A stretch of 64,000 nucleotides of DNA from JBGTGG01 sp964398945 (GTDB lineage Bacteria > Bacteroidota > Bacteroidia > Cytophagales > Cyclobacteriaceae), in assembly GCA_964398945.1 (NCBI GenBank), contig CAYNOT010000003.1:1-64000 (forward strand), in the 5' to 3' direction. A program made the translations under genes and the position numbers. Under the pieces are notes generated by a model. The model had not been told where the DNA came from. It saw nothing but the letters and a program-made list of their open reading frames with translations, and searched no databases. This document shows, piece by piece, positions 7,470 through 15,177 of this stretch; within the stretch, counting starts at the first letter, position 1, and the number at the start of each line of letters is the position of its first letter.

Positions 7470-9017
7470 CTAAATTTCATAGCCGATTTTAGCAAGATTG
7501 GTTTTTATCGCTTCATCCAACTCATTGGCTTTTTGCATTTGCTCTTTTAATAAAAGGGTCAATGACCCCATTTTATCATCAAATGCAATTCCATCTTCGG
7601 CTACTTCTTTAAAATCAATATATCTGCCTGGCGTAAGTATGTAGTTGTTTTTGCGAACATCTTGTATGTTGGCAGATTTACAAAACCCTGCAATGTCTTT
7701 GTATGGCGTTGTAGAGACGGAATACATTCCGTCTCTACAACGCCAATTGTGGTAAGTGTCCGAAATTTTGGCAATATCTTTTTCGCTTAACTCTTTTTGT
7801 TTACGACTTATCATTGTGCCTAATTCTCGGGCATCAATAAAAAGTATTTCGTTATTGCGGTTTCTTAATTTGGTATTGCCTTCTTTGTTACGAGCCAAGA
7901 ACCATAAACAAGCCGGTATTTGAGTGTTGTAAAACAATTGTGAAGGCAAAGAAACCATACAATCTACCAAGTCGTTTTCAATCAATTCTTTTCGTATTTG
8001 TCCTTCGGTGGCAATTTCAGAACTCATACTGCCATTTGCCAATACAACGCCTGCCGTTCCATAAGGTGCTAATTTGCTAATGAACAATTGCAACCAAGCA
8101 TAGTTTGCGTTTCCTGTTGGCGGAACGCCATATTTCCATTTGTGTGTTTCGGCTTTGTTTATGTTGTAATCGCTTACGTTAAAAGGCGGATTGGCAATGA
8201 CATAATCAACTTTCAATTCAGGGAATTTGTCGTTCATCAAGGTATCGCCCAATTCTATTTTGGCATCAATACCACGAATAGCCAAATTCATTTTGGCAAG
8301 TTTATAAGTGGTTGGGTTGCTCTCTTGTCCGAAGATTGAAATTTTGCCTTTTCGGTGTTCGTGCATTTCAATAAATCGTTCGCTTTGCACAAACATTCCA
8401 CCACTTCCGCAAGCACCGTCATACACTCGTTTTTCGGGTTCGGGTGCAAGCATATCAACCAATATTTTTACAATGCTTTGCGGTGTGTAAAATTGTCCGC
8501 CTTTTTTACCTTCGGCATCTGCAAACTGTCCTAAGAAATATTCAAAAACAAAACCCAAAACGTCTTTTCCTTTTCCATCTTTTCCTTTGCTTAATGTGAT
8601 TGAACCAATTAAATCAATCAATTCACCAAGTCGTTGTTTGTCTAAGGCTGGTCTTGCATAGTCTTTGGGTAAAACGCCTTTTAAAGTTGGATTGTCTTTT
8701 TCAATGGCATCCATTGCATCGTCAATGTCTTTGCCAATGGTAGGTAGTTTAGCTCTGCCTTGTAACCATTTCCAACGTGCTTGTGGTGGCACATAAAAAA
8801 CACGTTCGGCTGTGTATTCGTCTTTGTCCTCTGGGTCTGCACCTGTTTCAGCTTCGGTTGCTTTCAACTGCTCATAGAGTTCGTCAAAAGCATCAGAAAT
8901 ATATTTTAAGAATATCAAACCCAATACAACGTGTTTGTATTCGGCAGCATCCATATTGTTGCGAAGTTTGTCGGCTGCTTGCCAAAGGGTTTTTTCTAAT
9001 TCTAAATTGTCGGTCAT
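7470..9017 (-). CDS. hsdM: type I restriction system methyltransferase subunit M (HsdM)
   Basis: A 515-residue adenine-N6 methyltransferase that modifies the HsdS target and forms the M2S core. The N-terminal helical domain opens with LEKTLWQAADKLRNNMD. The SAM-binding motif is YDGACGSGGMF (about 199-209) and the catalytic motif NPPF (about 276-279). It is the first gene of the operon, with a likely promoter 25-40 nt upstream. One palindrome copy in frame adds CRDGMYSVST at about residues 426-436, between HNWR and YKDIAGFCKSA, a loop that varies in length in relatives. The catalytic domain is untouched and activity is expected. Confidence 0.95.
   Translation of the reverse strand: MTDNLELEKTLWQAADKLRNNMDAAEYKHVVLGLIFLKYISDAFDELYEQLKATEAETGADPEDKDEYTAERVFYVPPQARWKWLQGRAKLPTIGKDIDDAMDAIEKDNPTLKGVLPKDYARPALDKQRLGELIDLIGSITLSKGKDGKGKDVLGFVFEYFLGQFADAEGKKGGQFYTPQSIVKILVDMLAPEPEKRVYDGACGSGGMFVQSERFIEMHEHRKGKISIFGQESNPTTYKLAKMNLAIRGIDAKIELGDTLMNDKFPELKVDYVIANPPFNVSDYNINKAETHKWKYGVPPTGNANYAWLQLFISKLAPYGTAGVVLANGSMSSEIATEGQIRKELIENDLVDCMVSLPSQLFYNTQIPACLWFLARNKEGNTKLRNRNNEILFIDARELGTMISRKQKELSEKDIAKISDTYHNWRCRDGMYSVSTTPYKDIAGFCKSANIQDVRKNNYILTPGRYIDFKEVAEDGIAFDDKMGSLTLLLKEQMQKANELDEAIKTNLAKIGYEI
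7704..7745. repeat. 28-bp palindrome, copy 4, with extended arms (inside hsdM)
   Basis: The core 7711-7738 reads GTAGAGACGGAAT...ATTCCGTCTCTAC. Symmetry continues outward to TGGCGTT and AACGCCA, giving a 42-nt inverted repeat. The flank TGGCGTT is nearly the hexamer unit expanded in the transposase gene. Confidence 0.88.
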
Positions 9018-9047
9018 TGTCTGTTTATTATTCTTAATTTATATGTC

Positions 9048-9056
9048 GCAAAGTTA
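9048..9056 (-). promoter_or_regulatory. putative -7 box of the hsd operon
   Basis: The minus strand reads TAACTTTGC, matching TAnnTTTG, about 30 nt before the hsdM ATG. No good -33 TTTG is visible, so support is positional. Confidence 0.45.
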
Positions 9057-9249
9057 GTTTTTTCATTCTTGTTTAAGGCTTAAATTGTCTCCAAATTGTC
9101 ACTGTCCACTTGTTAGGGTGGTGGGTGGGCTTGGGCAAAATTAAATGTGGTGTTTTTGTGTCGGCTTGTGCATTGGCAAAACACCTCTTTTAATTTTGCG
9201 AAGCGTTGGCATTTTTTCGTTCATTGTCAGTCCGAATGTTAATTGTTGC

Positions 9250-9300
9250 ACGGTCGTCCTACGCTTGCCTGTAACGTTTATGTATGTGACGTTGTGGGTC
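9250..9300. other. cassette-boundary-like site 2; rest of 9018-9530 has no gene
   Basis: This 513-nt space between hsdM and the next gene contains CGGTCGTCCTACGCTTGCCT followed by GTAACG (9251-9276), sharing GTCGTCCTAC with site 1 at 585-594. No coding sequence or RNA is supported. Phrases such as CTGCTGGGCGTTTCTGTCGA (9401-9420) have the same intergenic style but no clear symmetry. Confidence 0.35.
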
Positions 9301-9530
9301 TAAGATTAGTAAATTGTCCACGTGACCAAACGAATGAACGAAGATAAAAACTTTTAGCTTACACTTCACCCAGCCATGTTTTATAGCTTTTGTTGGCTGC
9401 TGGGCGTTTCTGTCGACCGTTATTTGTTAACAAGTCTTTATCAATGGTCGGTTTCTAATTTGTCCAACGAGTCAAAGTCGACCATTAAGTCAAAGGTCAG
9501 ACAGAAATGTCCAGCGTTGTCAACACGGCC

Positions 9531-9896
9531 TTACTTAATTTTTATTCTTTTTTCACTTTTAAAGTTTTTGTCACACGGTCCGTCTTCAAATTCTTTCCAG
9601 TCATTTAGTGTGATAATTACTTTGTCAATGCTCTTGAATTTTTTTAATGATACCTCCCATGGTCTTGGAGTGAGACAGCTGAATACCAAGGTGCCTTCAT
9701 AGTTGTCTGGAATTGTAATTTTAAATTCCCCACATGGCTGGGTCGAAACAGATGTCGCCTGCCCCTTAATTCTCACAGTGCAGCCTGGAATCGCATCTCC
9801 ATTTCTTGTTGTCAAAACTCCAGTCAATTCTTTCGTCTGCCCGAACGTTGTCGCTGTGGTGATAGTAAAAACTAATATTAGTAAAAATTGTCTCAT
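9531..9896 (-). CDS. small exported protein with carboxypeptidase-regulatory-like domain
   Basis: A 121-residue protein with a signal peptide (MRQFLLILVFTITTATTFGQ) followed by one compact beta-sandwich domain: LTGVLTTRNGDAIPGCTVRI and GEFKITIPDNYEGTLVFSCL. The form GxVxxxxGxxxPGxxVxxxG...F is the CarboxypepD_reg-like fold that usually stands at the N-terminus of TonB-dependent receptors. Here it stands alone, with a basic tail. It probably acts in the periplasm or at the outer membrane; the ligand is unknown. It lies between two cassette-like sites and may be a mobile single-gene module. Confidence 0.75.
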   Translation of the reverse strand: MRQFLLILVFTITTATTFGQTKELTGVLTTRNGDAIPGCTVRIKGQATSVSTQPCGEFKITIPDNYEGTLVFSCLTPRPWEVSLKKFKSIDKVIITLNDWKEFEDGPCDKNFKSEKRIKIK

Positions 9897-9901
9897 TTAT
9901 C

Positions 9902-9940
9902 TTGGTTGTCCTACGCTTATGCGTCACAACCGTGTATATG
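9902..9940. other. cassette-boundary-like site 3
   Basis: GGTTGTCCTACGCTTATGCG then TCACAACCGTG. It shares GTCCTACGCTT with site 2. It sits just upstream of the start of the small exported protein and next to a broken gene end. Confidence 0.35.
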
Positions 9941-9972
9941 CACCCTTTGTACACCTATTTACGGCTATATAA

Positions 9973-10077
9973 TTATTTATTGAAAGCACCACTATCCACA
10001 TCCTTAACAAACCCGATCAATCCATTCAGGTAGGTTTCCTGGTTATTGTACATCGACAGCTTCATACGGAAATCCGG
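9973..10077 (-). pseudogene. orphan C-terminal coding fragment (34 codons)
   Basis: Downstream of the glycosyltransferase on the same strand, the frame from 10077 to the TAA at 9973 reads RMKLSMYNNQETYLNGLIGF and ends VDSGAFNK. It looks like a real protein C-terminus, but an in-frame TAA at 10078-10080 precedes it and no start fits. The Y-N-x-x-E pattern resembles the C-termini of class V PLP-dependent enzymes, only weakly. It probably marks a gene cut by insertion or deletion at the edge of the accessory block. Confidence 0.4.
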
Positions 10078-10115
10078 TTAGGCAAACTAAAGGTAAAACA
10101 AATGTTAGAAATAGT

Positions 10116-10955
10116 TTAAAAGGCCAGCTTCAAAAATTTATAAGCCTTAATGGGCGAAAACCTTTTCAAATGATATCCAACCTCATACCAAACCCGTTTC
10201 CTCAATGCCTTAACTTCCGTATCATTTCTATTCAGTTCTTTTGCCTTCTCAAGAATCCGTAGGGTAGATCTCCAATGATCACTCCCCCTTCTAAACTGTA
10301 CATCCGAAAGCGATCCGCTTACCACGCGCTTCTTTACCAGTACTTCAGGTGAGTAATCATAAAAATAATTCCGGGAAGAACGGACCCAAAAATCAAAATC
10401 TTCATAGTGAAGCGATTCATCATACCCGCCCAATTGATCCATCACTTCTTTACGAACCAACATGGTGGGTGAACAAATAAAAAAACTGGCGATCACATTT
10501 GAATAAATGTCCCCACTGGGAAAATGCCGGACACGCAGTTGTGCCGAATGCAGCCCAATGTCTTTTCCTCCTTCATCTATTAGCATCGCATCCGAATAGT
10601 ACACACCATATTTTTTCCCCAACCCTTCAAGCCTATCAACACCAATAGCAATACGGTTTGGCAACAGAATATCATCTGCGGCCAGATCAATTATGTATTC
10701 ACCTTTCGCTAAGGCCAACCCGCTGTTAAATGCTGCGCAATTCCCAACATTCGTTTCCAGCAAAAGTATTTCAAGTTGTGGATGCGCATTGCTTAGTTGC
10801 TGAATAACCTCCCTGCCCCCATCCGTGCTGGCATCGTCAACAACAATGAGTTGAATATTTGGATAGGTTTGGTCCAATACAGATTCAACCGCTTCACAAA
10901 CAAATTGCTTTTGATTATAACAAAGACAAATAACAGATACCAACGGAGACTCCAT
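10116..10955 (-). CDS. family 2 glycosyltransferase
   Basis: A 279-residue GT-A fold enzyme. It opens with VSVICLCYNQKQFVCEAVES and has VVDDASTDGG (about 37-46) and a metal-binding region YIIDLAADDILLPN (about 88-101). A later acidic motif HYEDFDFWVR supplies the likely catalytic base. There are no transmembrane segments, so it is cytoplasmic, probably adding a sugar to a lipid-linked or surface polymer. Its start overlaps the stop of the upstream FemAB-like gene by 1 nt (TAATG), so they form an operon. Donor and acceptor cannot be told from sequence. Confidence 0.88.
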   Translation of the reverse strand: MESPLVSVICLCYNQKQFVCEAVESVLDQTYPNIQLIVVDDASTDGGREVIQQLSNAHPQLEILLLETNVGNCAAFNSGLALAKGEYIIDLAADDILLPNRIAIGVDRLEGLGKKYGVYYSDAMLIDEGGKDIGLHSAQLRVRHFPSGDIYSNVIASFFICSPTMLVRKEVMDQLGGYDESLHYEDFDFWVRSSRNYFYDYSPEVLVKKRVVSGSLSDVQFRRGSDHWRSTLRILEKAKELNRNDTEVKALRKRVWYEVGYHLKRFSPIKAYKFLKLAF

Positions 10956-11887
10956 TACTTCAAGTCTTTTTGAAAAGTGTACTTCGGGGATGGTGTTGCC
11001 CCCAATCGAAGCTTAAAATCCAACAAACCAAAGTTTGGCTTTCCGTCCAACGCGGAGGTTCCTAAATCCAATAAGTCGAATTTAGCTGTCTCACAAAATT
11101 GATACAATGACTTCATCAACAAAACGGCTGGACTCACTTGATCATATTCTTTTGGGTGACCAGAATAAAAATTATAAAGGATATGTTTATTGATTTTTAT
11201 CCCAATGGAAGCAGCTGCAATTTTTTCTTTGTCGCGCACTACAGAAAGTAAAAACCGATCAGAAAAAATATCGACAACCTCTTTTAATTCACGGTACGAT
11301 AGCGAAAGGCTTTGCCCCCGCTCAATGCGGCAATCATGGATAAAATTGTAAACCGATTCCAACCTTCCTATCTCCAATTGTTCGGCAGTCAACCCACTTT
11401 CTTCTGCTTGTCGTACTTTTCGAGCCTCCCAGGAATCTATTTTTTCTTCAAAAGAATTTTCAACTTTCATCACTGCCCCTATTTCCGCATTGGTAATCTG
11501 ATACCCTGAATTCAAAAGCAAAACGGATAAGACTTCAAGTTGATGGAGCGCATACAACACAGGAGGGTTTTTCAACACAATGGTTTTGACACCACTTTTT
11601 TTCAACTCCTCTTCAAAAAACTGAATAAAAGAAAATAAAATTTCCGAAGGAAACCCCTTATCAAACTGGATTGTTCCAAAAGGGCTTTTTACGGAAGCAC
11701 GTGCCACTCCCTCATCAATATGAAATCGCACTTGCGCAACAATCTCCTCTTTCTTTTTAACAGCAAACGTTCGCCACCCTGTAGGGGATTGAAGGTGAAC
11801 ATGCATTGTTTCATGGAACAACCACAAGTCGAAACCGACAGGTGTTTCATCATCATTGATTTCAAGGAATTGATACGGATGGATCAA
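10955..11887 (-). CDS. FemAB/GNAT-like acyltransferase
   Basis: A 310-residue soluble protein with two GNAT-like halves. The C-terminal half has ERGQSLSLSYRELKEVVDIF, LSVVRDKEKIAAASIGIKI and YNFYSGHPKEYDQVSPAVLL, the pattern of FemAB-like or CelD-like acyltransferases that transfer an aminoacyl or acyl group. Overlaps of 1 and 4 nt with its neighbours place it between the Mpo1-like gene and the glycosyltransferase in one operon, fitting synthesis or decoration of a surface polysaccharide or lipid. The substrate is unknown. Confidence 0.65.
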   Translation of the reverse strand: MIHPYQFLEINDDETPVGFDLWLFHETMHVHLQSPTGWRTFAVKKKEEIVAQVRFHIDEGVARASVKSPFGTIQFDKGFPSEILFSFIQFFEEELKKSGVKTIVLKNPPVLYALHQLEVLSVLLLNSGYQITNAEIGAVMKVENSFEEKIDSWEARKVRQAEESGLTAEQLEIGRLESVYNFIHDCRIERGQSLSLSYRELKEVVDIFSDRFLLSVVRDKEKIAAASIGIKINKHILYNFYSGHPKEYDQVSPAVLLMKSLYQFCETAKFDLLDLGTSALDGKPNFGLLDFKLRLGATPSPKYTFQKDLK

Positions 11888-12363
11888 TACGGAATACCAA
11901 TTTTCTTATAAATAAAATGCATCAGCCAGGCCGGTCCGATCAACAAGAATTGAATGTCTTTAAGAAAGGAGGGTTTCTTTCCCTCCACCCCATGACCATA
12001 AAACTGGCCAATCCAGGCCACTACAAAAATCCCGATACTGATCGCCCATAGCGGTGCAAAATCCAGTTGGGAAAGTATGCCGACAATCCACATACAAATC
12101 AGCGCAAACAATGCCATGCCGATGCTTAGCGAAATGGAAAGTGAAACATAATAAATCGTAACGAGCACCAATGCCACTACTGCCCAATTGGCATACGGGT
12201 TTCCTTCCCCTAAAAATGATTGTACCGCACCAGAAGGGATGGAAGCCAACAATCCAACAATGCTTAAGAAAATAAGCGGAACACAAATCCAATGAATAAA
12301 CTTATTGGTCGGGTTTTGATGACTTTCACCATATTCCGACAGCAGGGCATCAATTTTTCTCAT
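11884..12363 (-). CDS. Mpo1-like (DUF962) membrane protein, putative 2-hydroxy fatty acid dioxygenase
   Basis: A 159-residue protein with the DUF962/Mpo1 pattern: YGESHQNPTNKFIHWICVPL at the N-terminus, four hydrophobic segments, then QFYGHGVEGKKPS and a hydrophobic C-terminus. Yeast Mpo1 is an Fe(II)-dependent dioxygenase that shortens 2-hydroxy fatty acids by alpha-oxidation; the conserved His residues in SHQNPTNKFIHW and FYGHGVE are the expected metal ligands. Bacterial activity is inferred. It overlaps the FemAB-like gene by 4 nt. Sphingolipids with 2-hydroxy acyl chains are common in Bacteroidota, a plausible substrate source. Confidence 0.82.
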   Translation of the reverse strand: MRKIDALLSEYGESHQNPTNKFIHWICVPLIFLSIVGLLASIPSGAVQSFLGEGNPYANWAVVALVLVTIYYVSLSISLSIGMALFALICMWIVGILSQLDFAPLWAISIGIFVVAWIGQFYGHGVEGKKPSFLKDIQFLLIGPAWLMHFIYKKIGIPY

Positions 12364-12422
12364 GTTAAATTGATTTAATGTTCTTTAAAATTACAGATAA
12401 AAAGCAAACACCAAAATCCAAG

Positions 12423-12935
12423 TCAGGCAACTTTCGTTTTCACCTTTTCCCATTCTTTAATTTGCCAAAATATTTTACCGGTTGTCAGGTGGTTTTTATT
12501 GGCATCATAAATCTTGATTTCAAAAGGAAGCACCACTGAATCTTGTGTTTTTAACGGCCCATAAATTTCTTTTTCCATCCACGCATCTTCCAGCCGGTAT
12601 TCTGCATACGCATCCATCTTGCCCTGATAGTGATACTCCATTTCCAACCGCTGCATAATGATGCGGTATTTCTTCATATCCAATTTACTGATCAGCATAA
12701 AGCCGGTCGTAAATTCTGAAATGGTGGCCAGCCCGCAAGCATGCAATCCACGAATGTGGTTGAAATTACTTTTCCTATAGGGGATGATGGTACGCAGATG
12801 ATTGTCACCAACCTCCACCACTTTGAACCCATGGGGCTTATTGAAAGGGATCATCCGCGCCAGCGCGAAATTTAAAACCCACAAATAAAATGTTGAGGTT
12901 TTGGCCTTTTGTAAAATAACAGTGGAGTCGAGCAT
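12423..12935 (-). CDS. DUF4442 (hotdog-fold, thioesterase-like) protein
   Basis: A 170-residue protein with the DUF4442 pattern: a central helix region HIRGLHACGLATISEFTTGF (residues about 61-80) followed by beta strands RIIMQRLEMEYHY and GKMDAYAEYR. This is the hotdog fold of YiiD-C/PaaI-like thioesterases. No catalytic assignment is possible. It has its own position 59 nt upstream of the Mpo1 operon on the same strand and may be cotranscribed. Confidence 0.75.
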   Translation of the reverse strand: MLDSTVILQKAKTSTFYLWVLNFALARMIPFNKPHGFKVVEVGDNHLRTIIPYRKSNFNHIRGLHACGLATISEFTTGFMLISKLDMKKYRIIMQRLEMEYHYQGKMDAYAEYRLEDAWMEKEIYGPLKTQDSVVLPFEIKIYDANKNHLTTGKIFWQIKEWEKVKTKVA

Positions 12936-13116
12936 AATTAATGATTCGTGATGAAAGGTACGAATCTAAATCCAGATTGAATATTATTAACACAATTCCC
13001 TTTACGTCCGAATGCTCCATACAGCGGTAAAAATTTAAGACATTTGCCATTCGATAAATATTACTATCTTCAAAACTTCAAAACCCCTCTTGATAGACTT
13101 ATATAACTGTTGATAA

Positions 13117-14565
13117 ATGGCTGTTGAAAAAAAGGTGCCCACGCTCTTTCAGGCGTTGATCCCCATTCTCTTTTTAATTATCCTGCTTACAATTACGGTA
13201 TTGGTTTTTGAATCGGATGCCATTGTTGGCCCCAACCAAATCGTGCTATTATTATCAGCCGCGATAGCCGGAATTATTTCCTGGCGGTTGGGCTATACCT
13301 GGAAAGAAATCAACAAGAGCATTGTAAAAAGCATCAGTTCCGCAATGTCGGCCATCATCATTTTGTTGGTAATCGGTTCCCTTTCGGGGACATGGTTGCT
13401 CAGCGGTATCGTACCGGCCATGATCTATTATGGATTGAAAATCTTAAACCCCACCATATTTTTATTTGCAGCGGTGGTGGTATGCGCCATCGTATCCCTT
13501 GCCACAGGCAGCTCATGGTCCACGGTAGCTACTGTTGGAATTGCATTGTTGGGCATTGGAATGGCAATGGGCATCAATGAAGGGTTGATAGCGGGCGCCA
13601 TTATTTCAGGTGCCTACTTCGGTGACAAAATTTCACCACTTTCAGATACCACTAACCTGGCACCTGCCGTGGCCGGAACGGATTTGATCACACACGTAAA
13701 ATACATGGTCATTACCACAGGGCCTACCTTTATCATTACACTAATCATTTTTTTGGTTTGGGGGTTCACACTCGACACCACAGCTTCTTTGAAAGAATCC
13801 ACAGCAGTAATGGCAGCAATCGAAAAATCGTTTAACCTCACACCAATACTGTTTCTTATTCCTGCGATCGTGATCTTTATGATCATCAAAAAAGTGCCGG
13901 CAGCGCCAGCTTTGCTAACAGGTTCTTTGCTCGGGGGGCTGTTCGCTATAATTTTTCAACCCAATGTTGTTGACCAGGTTTCAGGCATTGAAGGGGATTA
14001 CCTAAAATCGTCTTTCATTGCTTTTATGAATGCCATGGCCACCACCATTCAAATCACCACCGACAATGAAATGGTCTCGAACCTTTTGGTTGGAAAAGGA
14101 ATGGCAGGTATGCTGAATACCGTTTGGTTGATTATATGCGCCATGATTTTTGGTGGTGTGATGGAATCAAGTGGCCTGCTCAAAGCAATAGCACACAGGA
14201 TTATCAGGTTCGCTAACTCAACAGGGTCGTTGGTTGCCTCCACAGCAACAACCTGCTTGTTTTTTAATGTTACCGCAGCCGACCAGTACATGGCCATCGC
14301 CATACCGGGAAGGATGTTTGCCGATACCTATCGTGAACGCGATCTCAAACCCGAAGTGCTAAGCCGGACGCTTGAAGATTCAGGAACAGTAACTTCTGTA
14401 TTGATCCCATGGAATACGTGTGGTGCTACACAAGCCGGGGTGTTGGGTGTTGCTACTGTAGTGTATGCCCCCTTTTGTTTCTTCAATATCATTAGTCCCT
14501 TTATGACTATTCTCGTTGCATACCTAAACATCAAGATCAGAAGATTTAGCGATGACAAAAAGTAA
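13117..14565 (+). CDS. nhaC: NhaC-family Na+/H+ antiporter
   Basis: A 482-residue inner-membrane protein with about 11-12 hydrophobic segments. Family features are LATGSSWSTVATVGIALLG (about 128-146), GAYFGDKISPLSDTTNLAPA (about 165-184), and the late motif LEDSGTVTSVLIPWNTCGA. It exchanges Na+ for H+ in pH and salt homeostasis. The last 14 nt overlap the downstream exonuclease gene, suggesting coupling with no obvious functional link. Confidence 0.93.
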   Translation: MAVEKKVPTLFQALIPILFLIILLTITVLVFESDAIVGPNQIVLLLSAAIAGIISWRLGYTWKEINKSIVKSISSAMSAIIILLVIGSLSGTWLLSGIVPAMIYYGLKILNPTIFLFAAVVVCAIVSLATGSSWSTVATVGIALLGIGMAMGINEGLIAGAIISGAYFGDKISPLSDTTNLAPAVAGTDLITHVKYMVITTGPTFIITLIIFLVWGFTLDTTASLKESTAVMAAIEKSFNLTPILFLIPAIVIFMIIKKVPAAPALLTGSLLGGLFAIIFQPNVVDQVSGIEGDYLKSSFIAFMNAMATTIQITTDNEMVSNLLVGKGMAGMLNTVWLIICAMIFGGVMESSGLLKAIAHRIIRFANSTGSLVASTATTCLFFNVTAADQYMAIAIPGRMFADTYRERDLKPEVLSRTLEDSGTVTSVLIPWNTCGATQAGVLGVATVVYAPFCFFNIISPFMTILVAYLNIKIRRFSDDKK

Positions 14566-15160
14566 GTTGGAGTTGGGCGAAATAGGGAAAACCATTACGC
14601 ATGAAGAAATCAATCTTCTCCCATTAGGGGCGTACGATGGTAAAATTGAGTTGATAACAGATCGAAAGGAATTGGATTCCGTGTTTAAAGAAATCCAAAA
14701 ACACAAAGTAGTTGGGTTTGATACCGAAACACGTCCTAGTTTCAGGAAAGGACAAGTCTATGATGTCTCACTGATTCAACTGGCACTTGAAAATAAAGTG
14801 TTCGTGATCCGGTTGAACCATACCGGGGTAACCGAAGAAATGATCCCGCTTTTTGAAAGCAAAAAAATCATTAAACCCGGCATTGGTATTCGTGATGATG
14901 TACGGTTGTTGCAAAAGCTAAAGCGCTTTCAGGCTGAGGGTTTTTTTGAACTAACCCACCTCAGCAAAGAAGCAGGTTTTGAAGTAGAGAGTGTGAAAAA
15001 ATTAACGGCCTTGTTATTGGGGTTCCGGATTTCAAAAACAGCCCAGACATCCAATTGGGAAGCCGAAACATTGACCGAAAAACAATTGCAATACGCAGCG
15101 ACCGATGCATGGGTGTGCTTACAAATCTATCAAAGGTTAAAAGCGATTAAGCCAAATTAA
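14552..15160 (+). CDS. 3'-5' exonuclease, DEDD family (RNase D-like)
   Basis: A 202-residue single-domain nuclease. The DEDD motifs are FDTETRPSF (Exo I, D and E, about 57-65), then GIGIRDDVRLLQKL (Exo II region, about 109-122) and QYAATDAWVCLQIY (Exo III, YxxxD, about 181-194). It lacks the HRDC domains of full RNase D, so it matches the short KapD/WRN-exo-like group of RNA or DNA trimming enzymes. It acts in the cytoplasm with two metal ions. It overlaps nhaC by 14 nt. Confidence 0.88.
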   Translation: MTKSKLELGEIGKTITHEEINLLPLGAYDGKIELITDRKELDSVFKEIQKHKVVGFDTETRPSFRKGQVYDVSLIQLALENKVFVIRLNHTGVTEEMIPLFESKKIIKPGIGIRDDVRLLQKLKRFQAEGFFELTHLSKEAGFEVESVKKLTALLLGFRISKTAQTSNWEAETLTEKQLQYAATDAWVCLQIYQRLKAIKPN

Positions 15161-15177
15161 ACCAAAGTATGAACCCG

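Noticed and set aside
3142..7745. CRISPR-like array from repeated 28-bp units
   Set aside because: Copies are dispersed by hundreds to thousands of bases inside genes, are palindromic throughout, and have no spacers or cas genes nearby.
9376..9702. Plus-strand 108-codon frame
   Set aside because: It overlaps the signal-peptide-bearing minus-strand gene and has no recognisable domain or codon pattern.
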